Of a DNA stretch of 10,187 bases, positions 1 to 5,870 are shown one piece after another (the first letter of the stretch is position 1; the number at the start of each line of letters is the position of its first letter). This DNA is from an uncultured Paraprevotella sp. (GTDB lineage Bacteria; Bacteroidota; Bacteroidia; Bacteroidales; Bacteroidaceae): NCBI GenBank assembly GCA_900766785.1, contig CAAFWT010000097.1, forward strand, positions 1 to 10,187. The letters run 5' to 3'. Under the pieces are notes generated by a model. The model was not told the DNA's origin, did no database searches, and was given only the letters and a program-made list of their open reading frames with translations. A program made the translations under genes and the position numbers.

Positions 1-2
1 CC

Positions 3-40
3 TTGAGTAACCGGGGGCAACGCCCTCGGATATAGCTCAA
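3..40. repeat. Two-tier GC-rich stem-loop, REP-like element candidate
   Basis: CCGGGGGC (11-18) pairs with GCCCTCGG (22-29) over 8 positions, one of them a G-U, around an AAC loop. An outer TTGAG (3-7) / CTCAA (36-40) stem encloses it. The sequence just after the inner stem, GGATATAGCTC, resembles intergenic GC hairpins followed by a TATAGC-type string that I recall as abundant in Bacteroidetes genomes; that resemblance is from memory. It could also be the 3' hairpin of something lying before the window, but no T-run follows. Confidence 0.5.
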
Positions 41-144
41 AGAGAAGCCTCTGCCTGGAGGGCAGTACGCTGCAGGATGGGCTTTAGAGGACTGCCACAT
101 GCAAGGGAAGGTTAATTTTGTTTATCGCCTTGGAGTGGATGGTG

Positions 145-162
145 ACCTTCTGCAAGGAAGGT
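145..162. repeat. Small perfect hairpin
   Basis: ACCTTC (145-150) is complementary to GAAGGT (157-162) with a 6-nt loop. Its 3' half lies in a near-direct repeat of 100-112, so two copies of TGCAAGG(G)AAGGT sit about 50 bp apart. No function can be assigned. Confidence 0.35.
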
Positions 163-221
163 GGTGCTCATGCTTTCGGTTTGGGTGTTAAGAGCTCGCT
201 CTTATAAGACCAAGGCGGAAG

Positions 222-270
222 CTTGGGCATCAGGGCATCGCCCTCCACCCTATCCAAGGGGTTTTTCTGG
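222..270 (+). terminator. Weak terminator-like nested dyad with T-rich tail
   Basis: CTTGG (222-226) pairs with CCAAG (254-258) and encloses a second hairpin AGGGC/GCCCT (232-236 / 240-244). The 3' arm is followed by GGGGTTTTTCTGGTTTTTG, which has two T5 runs. On the plus strand this could end a transcript coming from before the window. The large internal loop and the gap between stem and T-run make it weak. Confidence 0.2.
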
Positions 271-303
271 TTTTTGTCTTGCTCCCAGCGAGAGGTTCAA
301 GAG

Positions 304-359
304 GATTAAGAGTTCAAAGGTTCAAAGGTTCAAGAGTTTAAAAGTTCAAGGGTTCAATG
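304..359. repeat. Octamer tandem repeat GTTCAARR, 7 units
   Basis: Units start exactly every 8 bp at 304, 312, 320, 328, 336, 344 and 352: GATTAAGA, GTTCAAAG, GTTCAAAG, GTTCAAGA, GTTTAAAA, GTTCAAGG, GTTCAATG. A further GTTCAA at 295-300 is offset by one base (9 bp before 304). The copies are diverged rather than identical, so the array is not a very recent expansion. A second small tandem follows directly: TCCTATCCG (365-373) and TCTTATCCG (374-382). Similar GTTCAA strings are, from memory, scattered between genes in Bacteroides and Prevotella; their role is not known to me. Confidence 0.8.
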
Positions 360-414
360 CTTCGTCCTATCCGTCTTATCCGTGGTAAAAGCGAAGTGCT
401 CCCTCCGTGGTCAC

Positions 415-1530
415 TTATTTCTCCTTGCGTGCTCCCACCTGTTCCTTAAGCCATTCGTCTAAGGCGCGTCCTTCGCTTCGCTCAAAACAGGAGCGAACGG
501 TTTTGATGGTGCCGAAACCTGCATCGCAACACTCAGCCAGGGTGGTAGCTTCGCCGTGACGCACCATCCGCTTGAGTTCGGCTATTCGGAAGGAGTTGAT
601 ATACTCATGCGTATTGTAGAAACCCTGGCTACGCACACTCTGAAGCACCAGATGACGGTTGTATCCAACCGCTTCGCACAGACGGTCGCGCCCGAAGGTG
701 TTGTCCTTCCACTCCTCCTTATGATCCTGCATCCATAACTGTATGCGCTGGAAGCGAAGTAGGTTGGCCTCGTTGAAATCCTCTTTCTCAGCCTTCTCCA
801 CCTCTTCGGGTGCCGGTTCTGCCGACACCTCCTGTATGACAGGTTTGGGCAAGGTGAGGGCTGTGGTCTCCAGGGTGCGGAAGGCCAGGTAGAGATTGAG
901 TAGGGTGAAGATGATGACGTAAATCATCATCATGGTGATGTGGTAATGGATGGTGCACACACAATAATAGAGCACCGAGATGCCCAAAGCCACACAGTAG
1001 CCTATCATGTAGCGGGGCACATTGGAGTGACGTGCCAAGCGATGAGGCAGACGGAAGATGTTGGCAATGTAATACAGGCTGAGGCCCAGAGAAGCCAGGC
1101 GGAGCAAGACCCCTATGTTGAAGATGTTGCGCCATAGGTCGTCGGCCGTCTGCAGGGTCACCTGCTTGCCTCCGAAGAGCATGCCCACCACATAGAGCAC
1201 GATGAGCACGATGGCCGGACTGGCATACTCCCACATGCGTCTCCACTGCAGGAAGGCAGGCATGGGGATGCTCAGGGGGAAGATGGACTGCAGATAGCAT
1301 ACCGCCACCAGATAAAGCATCATGAGCGGATGCATGGAGTCGGGCGTTTTCGTGCTGATGGCATCGCTGAAGAAGGCGCCTCCAAGCAGGGCAAATCCGA
1401 AGATTCCGTTTATCCAAGCCAGACAGAGGTACTCCACACGGTGGCGGGCAAACAGGGCCAGCACGGAAGTGATGACAAGGTGTGCGGTGGCACAGCAGGA
1501 TATGATGATGAGGATACTTGTGGCTGACAT
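415..1530 (-). CDS. Seven-helix membrane protein with C-terminal AraC-type DNA-binding domain
   Basis: This 371-residue protein is probably a membrane-anchored transcription regulator. Residues 1-220 hold about seven hydrophobic segments (roughly 5-27, 34-55, 68-90, 103-121, 135-160, 174-195, 197-217). An acidic, Pro/Glu-rich linker (about 228-255) follows, then a cytoplasmic region ending in a divergent AraC-type double helix-turn-helix. The best-fitting AraC signatures are LCEAVGYNRHLVLQSV (284-299), the connecting EYINSFRIAELKRMV (309-323) and a second HTH around 329-350 (TTLAECCDAGFG...). The second HTH is Cys-rich and lacks the usual SxxxFxRxFK form, so DNA binding is inferred. The start ATG has no Shine-Dalgarno but an A-rich leader, normal for this phylum. 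It is transcribed divergently from the small secreted protein gene, across 245 bp, and could regulate that gene or itself. The sensed signal is unknown. Confidence 0.8.
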   Translation of the reverse strand: MSATSILIIISCCATAHLVITSVLALFARHRVEYLCLAWINGIFGFALLGGAFFSDAISTKTPDSMHPLMMLYLVAVCYLQSIFPLSIPMPAFLQWRRMWEYASPAIVLIVLYVVGMLFGGKQVTLQTADDLWRNIFNIGVLLRLASLGLSLYYIANIFRLPHRLARHSNVPRYMIGYCVALGISVLYYCVCTIHYHITMMMIYVIIFTLLNLYLAFRTLETTALTLPKPVIQEVSAEPAPEEVEKAEKEDFNEANLLRFQRIQLWMQDHKEEWKDNTFGRDRLCEAVGYNRHLVLQSVRSQGFYNTHEYINSFRIAELKRMVRHGEATTLAECCDAGFGTIKTVRSCFERSEGRALDEWLKEQVGARKEK

Positions 1531-1560
1531 TTTTTATCGAAGTATAGTGTTCGTTTAGGA

Positions 1561-1594
1561 CAAAGTTAGTGAATTTTTAGTTTTGACATGCAAG
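1561..1594 (-). promoter_or_regulatory. Candidate Bacteroidetes-type promoter for the membrane AraC gene
   Basis: On the minus strand, TAACTTTG (1568 down to 1561) matches the -7 consensus TAnnTTTG exactly. A CTTG lies at 1594-1591, 22 bp upstream, slightly longer than the usual spacing to the TTTG -33 box. Initiation would fall near 1554, leaving a leader of about 25 nt before the ATG ending at 1528. The -7 match is seen; promoter function is inferred. Confidence 0.5.
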
Positions 1595-1680
1595 AAAAGT
1601 CATTCCTCTTGAATCAAAATGGCGAAAAACATCTGTGGGGGTGCCAACCTGTATCCGTGCCAGGCTGATGTAACCTGCCT

Positions 1681-1700
1681 GTTGCAGAATGTTGCTGAAT
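1681..1700 (+). promoter_or_regulatory. 10-bp direct repeat upstream of promoter, possible operator
   Basis: GTTGCAGAAT (1681-1690) is followed at once by GTTGCTGAAT (1691-1700), two copies with one mismatch spaced by one helical turn. They end 21 bp before the -33 element of the plus-strand promoter, where an activator would be expected to sit. The adjacent divergent AraC-type regulator is the obvious candidate binder, but the link is inference. Confidence 0.3.
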
Positions 1701-1721
1701 ATGCAAATACATAACATTATG

Positions 1722-1753
1722 CTTGTCCTTTACGGGCAAAATGTGTAATTTTG
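1722..1753 (+). promoter_or_regulatory. Candidate Bacteroidetes-type promoter for the small secreted protein gene
   Basis: CTTG (1722-1725) and TAATTTTG (1746-1753) are separated by 20 bp, fitting the TTTG / TAnnTTTG promoter of the Bacteroidetes primary sigma factor with one mismatch in the -33 box. A start point near 1760 would leave a leader of about 15 nt before ATG 1776. It may also drive the downstream gls-dgt-dut-envC string, since no terminator is apparent at 2139-2182. Confidence 0.6.
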
Positions 1754-1775
1754 CATTTAATAATAAAATGGGGTA

Positions 1776-2138
1776 ATGTGCAAATGTAAGGTATTGCTTT
1801 GTGGGGCCTTGCTGTGGTTAGTGGCGCTTGTACCGGTTTACTCAGGAGTTTCTGTGGACAGGAGTAAGCCGAAGCAGGACCGTGTGGATACCATTCAGAG
1901 GGTTGGCAGCGGAGATATCAGGAGCGGACGCAGGATGAGTACATCCACCTATCCTGTCCGTATAGAGGTGCATGGGCGTGCGGTGATGTTACACAGCGAC
2001 CATGTACAGTTGCTCCCGATATACACCCGGGGAGGGGTGCTCAAGATGACCCTTCGGCTCAACAAAGGTACCAATTGGCTCTCGGGCCTGCCTCGCGGTA
2101 ACTATTTCATCAACAATCGTCCCGTGGCTGTCAAATAG
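1776..2138 (+). CDS. Small secreted protein with a C-terminal sorting-domain-like module
   Basis: This 120-residue protein begins with a Cys-rich hydrophobic signal peptide (about 1-24, ending near VYSG). A polar, basic linker (about 25-57) follows. The last 60 residues are a compact beta-type segment: VRIEVHGRAVMLHS (61-74), LLPIYTRGGVLKMTLRL (79-95) and LSGLPRGNYFINNRPVAVK (102-120). The alternation, the G-L-P-R-G-x-Y-x-I pattern and the end at the C-terminus recall the beta-sandwich sorting domains of type IX secretion cargo and short Prevotella secreted proteins, but there is no cargo domain in front. I do not recognise a named family. It lies 44 bp before the glsA-like gene and may be the first gene of that transcript. 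Real gene: likely; function: unknown. Confidence 0.7.
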   Translation: MCKCKVLLCGALLWLVALVPVYSGVSVDRSKPKQDRVDTIQRVGSGDIRSGRRMSTSTYPVRIEVHGRAVMLHSDHVQLLPIYTRGGVLKMTLRLNKGTNWLSGLPRGNYFINNRPVAVK

Positions 2139-2182
2139 GTGTAGGCCCAACTAATCATTTGGCATCATCGAAAGAACATCAT

Positions 2183-3007
2183 ATGGAAGAAGACAAGGAC
2201 ACCATAGTCCGACTGGATATCGACGGCATCATCCGTAAGAAGGCAGGCAAGCATGCGTGGCTCATACCGCGTTTCCTGACCAGGATGCTGGAGAACTTCA
2301 TACATCAGGATTTTATCAACCGTTATCTCTGTCAAGGCCGGGTGGGAGTGGACTTCTGCCAGGGCGTCATCGAATACTTAGGAGTGACTGTACACGTGGA
2401 GGGAGAGGAGAATCTGCCGTCCGGCGAACCGCCATGCATAGTGGTGAGCAACCATCCCCTGGGAGCCATCGACGGTGTCACACTGGGATATGTGATAGGC
2501 AAGCACTACGAGGGCAGAATCAAGTACCTGGTGGGTGACTTTCTGATGCATCTCAAGGGGTTGGCTCCCCTGTGTGTGCCTGTGAAGCAGTCTGGCAAAC
2601 AGCAGAACAGAGATTTCCCCCTGATGGTACAGAAGGCCTTTGGAGGCACGGACAACGTCATCATGTTCCCTGCCGGACTGTGCAGTCGCCAGCAGGCAGA
2701 CGGACAGATACGTGACATAGCATGGCATAAGTTCTTCATCAAGAAGAGCATCCAATACAAGCGTGATGTGGTACCCGTACATTTCCTGGGAGAGAACAGC
2801 CCGAGGTTCTATCGTGTGGCACGTTTCTGCAAGAAATGGCATCTGCCCAATCTGGCCAAGCCTCTGCTGCCCGATGAGATGTACAGAAGCCAGGGAAAGA
2901 CCTATGCGGTGCGCATAGGAAAGCCTATCCCCTGGCAGACCTTTGACAAGACACGCACACCCGATGAATGGGCACAATGGGTGAAGGACCAAGTATACAG
3001 CCTGTAA
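2183..3007 (+). CDS. glsA: PlsC-type O-acyltransferase of glycine-lipid synthesis (GlsA-like)
   Basis: This 274-residue protein belongs to the PlsC/LPLAT acyltransferases and probably adds the second, ester-linked acyl chain to N-acyl-glycine at the inner membrane face. The catalytic block is SNHPLGAIDG (89-98): His91 and Asp97 are separated by five residues, where the classic motif is H-x4-D. The FPAGLCSR block (162-169) replaces the family FPEG motif. The KxFFIKKSIQYKRDVVPVHF stretch (183-201) fits the substrate/acyl-donor region. The first in-frame ATG is at 2183; an upstream TTG (2159) adds eight residues but is a poor start. The next gene, 15 bp away, is the matching N-acyltransferase, the same pairing as glsA/glsB (BT3458/BT3459) described in Bacteroides thetaiotaomicron, which supports this role over phosphatidic acid synthesis. 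Substrate is inferred from context. Confidence 0.8.
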   Translation: MEEDKDTIVRLDIDGIIRKKAGKHAWLIPRFLTRMLENFIHQDFINRYLCQGRVGVDFCQGVIEYLGVTVHVEGEENLPSGEPPCIVVSNHPLGAIDGVTLGYVIGKHYEGRIKYLVGDFLMHLKGLAPLCVPVKQSGKQQNRDFPLMVQKAFGGTDNVIMFPAGLCSRQQADGQIRDIAWHKFFIKKSIQYKRDVVPVHFLGENSPRFYRVARFCKKWHLPNLAKPLLPDEMYRSQGKTYAVRIGKPIPWQTFDKTRTPDEWAQWVKDQVYSL

Positions 3008-3022
3008 GGACAACAACAGATT

Positions 3023-4009
3023 ATGGAAGAGATAATAGACAGGGTTCCTCGCGAGGCCATCCTGGCGGAACTGACACCGGAGAAGAAACTGCGCCGCACC
3101 AACAAGAGCGGCAACGACATATATATTGTCACGGCGCATGACTCACCCAACGTGATGCGCGAGATAGGTCGCCTGCGCGAGATTGCCTTTCGTGCAGCGG
3201 GAGGCGGTACGGGCAAGAGTTTGGACATCGACGAGTATGACACCATGGAGAAGCCTTACAGCCAGCTCCTCGTGTGGGATCCCGAGGCACAGGAGATACT
3301 GGGCGGATACCGCTATCTGCTGGGTAAGGACTGGCAGATAGGCGAGGACGGGCAACCCATCCTGGCCACCAGCCACATGTTCCGCTTCAGCGACCGTTTC
3401 ATGAGTGAGTATGCTCCCTGGACCATCGAGCTGGGGCGCTCCTTCGTGACACTGGAATACCAGAGTACACTCAAGGGACGAAAGGGCATCTTTGCCTTGG
3501 ACAACCTGTGGGATGGACTGGGTGCTCTGGTGGTGATAGAACCCACAGTGCGCTACTTCTTTGGCAAGTTTACCATGTATCCCAGTTTCGACCGTATGGG
3601 CAGAGACATGATCCTGTATTTCCTCAACAAGCATTTCCCCGATCCCGATAATCTCATCAGCCCCATCGTTCCTCTCCAGCTGGAGCATGACCCAGAGATA
3701 TTCCGGGATATCTTCGTGGAGGATGAGTTCCGTGCCGACTACCGTATCCTGAACCGCGAGGTGCGCAACCTGGGCTACAACATCCCACCCCTGGTGAATG
3801 CCTACATGGGACTGAGCCCCACCATGAAGCTCTTCGGTACGGCCATCAACGACGGATTCGGAGATGTGGAGGAGACGGGTATCCTCATTGCTGTGGATGA
3901 AATCCTGCAGGAGAAGCGTATGAGACACATCGATACCTTTGCTGCAGAACATCCCGAACTGGTCCAGATCACCAGCGGGGCCAACCGATTGTTCTACAAA
4001 CCGAAATAA
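3023..4009 (+). CDS. glsB: GNAT-fold N-acyltransferase of glycine-lipid synthesis (GlsB/OlsB-like)
   Basis: This 328-residue protein is of the group long annotated as 'putative hemolysin' (COG3176) and related to the ornithine-lipid enzyme OlsB. It likely transfers a 3-hydroxyacyl chain from acyl-ACP to the amino group of glycine, the first step of glycine-lipid formation. Family marks are the N-terminal REIAFRAAGGGTGKSLDIDEYD segment (53-73; given in part), LLVWDPEAQEILGGYRYLLG (82-101), and the ELGRSFV motif (136-142) followed by LWDGLGALV (162-170). The C-terminal part (about 205-328) is rich in acidic and aromatic residues and is usual for the Bacteroidetes form, which is longer than proteobacterial OlsB. 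It lies 15 bp after the glsA-like gene and 15 bp before dgt, so it is almost certainly in the same transcript. Glycine rather than ornithine as acceptor is inferred from the phylum. Confidence 0.82.
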   Translation: MEEIIDRVPREAILAELTPEKKLRRTNKSGNDIYIVTAHDSPNVMREIGRLREIAFRAAGGGTGKSLDIDEYDTMEKPYSQLLVWDPEAQEILGGYRYLLGKDWQIGEDGQPILATSHMFRFSDRFMSEYAPWTIELGRSFVTLEYQSTLKGRKGIFALDNLWDGLGALVVIEPTVRYFFGKFTMYPSFDRMGRDMILYFLNKHFPDPDNLISPIVPLQLEHDPEIFRDIFVEDEFRADYRILNREVRNLGYNIPPLVNAYMGLSPTMKLFGTAINDGFGDVEETGILIAVDEILQEKRMRHIDTFAAEHPELVQITSGANRLFYKPK

Positions 4010-4024
4010 ACCAGTCAGAAGAGG

Positions 4025-5389
4025 ATGGACAGAATGATGGAATGGGGCAGACTGCTCTCCAACAAACGCCTGGGGCAGGAGGGACAGCCACACCGCAAGG
4101 ACGACCGCACGGAATTTCAGCGCGATTATGACCGCCTGATCTTCTCGGCTCCCTTCCGACGTCTGCAAAACAAGACGCAGGTGTTCCCCCTGCCGGGAAG
4201 CATCTTTGTGCATAACAGACTCACACACAGTCTGGAGGTAAGCAGCGTGGGCCGCAGTCTGGGCAACGACGTGAGCCGACTCTTGCTGGAGCGTCATCCC
4301 CATCTGGCATCCACTCATCTCACCGAACTGGGTACCATAGTGAGTGCTGCCTGTCTGGCACACGACATGGGTAACCCGCCCTTCGGACATAGTGGCGAGT
4401 GTGCCATAGGTACTTACTTCAGCGAGGGAGAGGGACGATTCCTGAAGGACTACGTGTGCGAGGAGACTCAGGACAGACTCACACCCCAGCAGTGGCAGGA
4501 CCTGGTGCACTTCGAAGGCAATTCCAATGCCTTCCGCCTGCTGACCCATCATTTCAAGGGACGCAGGGAGGGAGGATTCGTCATGACCTATAGCACACTG
4601 GCCAGCATAGTGAAATATCCATTCACCAGCGATATGGCTGGCACCAAGAATAAGTTCGGCTTCTTCCGCTCGGAGGTGGAGACCTATCAGCGCATAGCCA
4701 GCGAGCTGGGCATCCTGCAGCTGGAGAGTGCAGAAGGCAGCCTCCGGTATGCACGTTATCCACTGGTGTATCTGGTGGAAGCTGCCGATGATATCTGTTA
4801 TGAGATAATGGATATCGAGGATGCTCACAAGCTGAAGATACTCACCACCGAGGAGACACAACACCTTCTGCTCGCCTTTTTTGAGGGCACTCAGCGCCAG
4901 GAGGTGCATGAGCGCATGAGCATGCTGGGCGACCTGAATGAACAGATAGTGTATCTGCGCTCCTGTGTCATCAACTGCCTGGAGACGGAGTGCGTGAAGG
5001 CGTTCGTGGAACATGAGGAAGAGATTCTGAAAGGAACCTTCCAGGGACCGCTCATCAGAGCCATCTCCCCATGTCAGCGTCAGGCCTACGAGGCTTGTGA
5101 GGCTGCAGCCTATGCCAAGATATATCATTGCCGGGAGGTGGTGGATGTGGAGATAGCTGGATTCCAGGTGATCACCACCCTGACCGACTTGATGATAAAG
5201 GCAGTGCTCAATTCGCAGAAGGCTTACTCACAACGTCTCATCAGCAGAGTGAGCACCCAGTATGATATCCTGGCTCCCACCCTCTATGGGAGGATTATGG
5301 CTGTGCTGGACTACATCAGCGGCATGACAGACGTCTATGCACTGGACCTGTACAGGAAAATCAATGGAATGAGTCTGCCCAATGTGTAG
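4025..5389 (+). CDS. dgt: Deoxyguanosinetriphosphate triphosphohydrolase (dGTPase)
   Basis: This 454-residue HD-domain enzyme cleaves dGTP, and in many homologues other dNTPs, to the deoxynucleoside and triphosphate, controlling dNTP pools. The metal-binding residues are all visible: His68 in NRLTHSLEV, His113-Asp114 in LAHDMGNPPFGHSGE, and the distal Asp in VEAADDICYEIMD (251-263). The N-terminal stretch with DDRTEFQRDYDRLIFSAPFRRLQNKTQVF (26-54; key residues R44, R45, Q48, K50) is characteristic of dGTPases rather than of the HD phosphohydrolases near lpxD. Length fits the family. ATG 4025 follows AGAAGAGG and lies 15 bp after glsB; internal ATGs at 4034 and 4037 are possible alternatives. 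The next gene is dut, so two dNTP-sanitising enzymes are adjacent. Confidence 0.93.
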   Translation: MDRMMEWGRLLSNKRLGQEGQPHRKDDRTEFQRDYDRLIFSAPFRRLQNKTQVFPLPGSIFVHNRLTHSLEVSSVGRSLGNDVSRLLLERHPHLASTHLTELGTIVSAACLAHDMGNPPFGHSGECAIGTYFSEGEGRFLKDYVCEETQDRLTPQQWQDLVHFEGNSNAFRLLTHHFKGRREGGFVMTYSTLASIVKYPFTSDMAGTKNKFGFFRSEVETYQRIASELGILQLESAEGSLRYARYPLVYLVEAADDICYEIMDIEDAHKLKILTTEETQHLLLAFFEGTQRQEVHERMSMLGDLNEQIVYLRSCVINCLETECVKAFVEHEEEILKGTFQGPLIRAISPCQRQAYEACEAAAYAKIYHCREVVDVEIAGFQVITTLTDLMIKAVLNSQKAYSQRLISRVSTQYDILAPTLYGRIMAVLDYISGMTDVYALDLYRKINGMSLPNV

Positions 5390-5417
5390 GCTCCCCGATT
5401 CACATTATATATATAAT

Positions 5418-5423
5418 AAGGAG
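5418..5423 (+). promoter_or_regulatory. Strong Shine-Dalgarno before dut
   Basis: AAGGAG ends 8 nt before ATG 5432, inside the only AT-rich gap of the operon (about 5401-5431). Good Shine-Dalgarno sequences are uncommon in this phylum, and the other genes here have none as clear. It fixes the dut start. Confidence 0.6.
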
Positions 5424-5431
5424 AAGATAAT

Positions 5432-5866
5432 ATGAAGGTACAGATTATCAACCGTGGCCATCATCCCCTCCCTCAGTATGCCACAGAGCAGTCGGCAGGC
5501 CTGGACCTGAGGGCCAACCTGGACAGTCCTGTGGAACTGAAGCCCCTGGAGAGAAAACTGATACCCACAGGACTTTATATGGCTCTGCCCAAAGGGTATG
5601 AGGCACAGGTGCGGCCGCGCAGCGGACTGGCCATCAAGAAGGGAATCACCGTCCTCAACTCGCCAGGAACCATCGATGCCGATTATCGTGGGGAGATATG
5701 TGTGATACTCATCAATCTCTCTGACCAACCCTTCCTCATCAACGACGGGGAACGTATAGCACAGATGGTCATAGCACGACACGAACAGGCCGAATGGGAG
5801 CAGGTGGACGTGCTGGACCAGACGGAGAGAGGTGCAGGTGGATTCGGACATAGCGGAGTGAAGTGA
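5432..5866 (+). CDS. dut: Deoxyuridine 5'-triphosphate nucleotidohydrolase (dUTPase)
   Basis: This trimeric dUTPase hydrolyses dUTP to dUMP and pyrophosphate, keeping uracil out of DNA and supplying dTMP synthesis. All five family motifs are present in order: AGLDLRA (22-28), RPRSGLA (61-67), NSPGTIDADYRGE (76-88) with the catalytic Asp82 and the uracil-selecting Tyr85, RIAQMV (108-113), and the C-terminal P-loop-like RGAGGFGHSG (133-142) that closes over the substrate. At 144 residues it has the standard length. It follows dgt by 42 bp and the TPR gene begins 4 bp after its stop, suggesting translational coupling to that gene. No anomaly. Confidence 0.98.
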   Translation: MKVQIINRGHHPLPQYATEQSAGLDLRANLDSPVELKPLERKLIPTGLYMALPKGYEAQVRPRSGLAIKKGITVLNSPGTIDADYRGEICVILINLSDQPFLINDGERIAQMVIARHEQAEWEQVDVLDQTERGAGGFGHSGVK

Positions 5867-5870
5867 GAGA

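Larger units (their letters stand above)
1..414. other. Repeat-rich intergenic region with no convincing gene
   Basis: No reading frame here looks like a protein. The only sizeable one (161-388, plus) is Lys/Ser/Phe-rich because it translates the octamer repeats, and it matches no family I recognise. What the stretch holds is a series of short dyads and direct repeats: a two-tier stem-loop at 3-40, a small hairpin at 51-65 (CTGCC/GGCAG), a near-direct repeat TGCAAGGGAAGGT (100-112) and TGCAAGGAAGGT (151-162), a hairpin at 145-162, AAGAGC/GCTCTT flanking 2 nt at 190-203, a nested dyad at 222-258, octamer repeats at 304-359 and a 9-bp tandem at 365-382. It lies downstream of the minus-strand regulator gene, so part of it may be that gene's 3' untranslated region. 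Confidence 0.6.

Noticed and set aside
91..115. Cobalamin-riboswitch-like string (GCCACAT...GGGAAGG)
   Set aside because: The conserved B12-box and other core segments are absent and no downstream gene would be controlled.
113..120. TAATTTTG resembling a -7 promoter element on the plus strand
   Set aside because: No TTG-type -33 element at the right distance and no gene follows on this strand.
161..388. Plus-strand 75-codon open frame before the membrane regulator gene
   Set aside because: Its C-terminal half is a translation of the octamer repeats, it has no recognisable domain, no start signal, and overlaps several DNA dyads.
2159..2182. Upstream TTG start for the glsA-like gene
   Set aside because: The added eight residues are polar and not family-like; ATG 2183 with an A-rich leader is the better start.
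2378..3139. Minus-strand 253-codon open frame opposite glsA and the start of glsB
   Set aside because: Shadow of the clearly coding acyltransferase gene; no motif and no promoter-like sequence.
3143..5128. Very long (661-codon) minus-strand open frame opposite glsB and dgt
   Set aside because: Both plus-strand genes show complete family motifs across this stretch. The antisense product has low-complexity His/Leu/Val/Gln-rich composition and no domain, and arises from codon bias in the sense genes.
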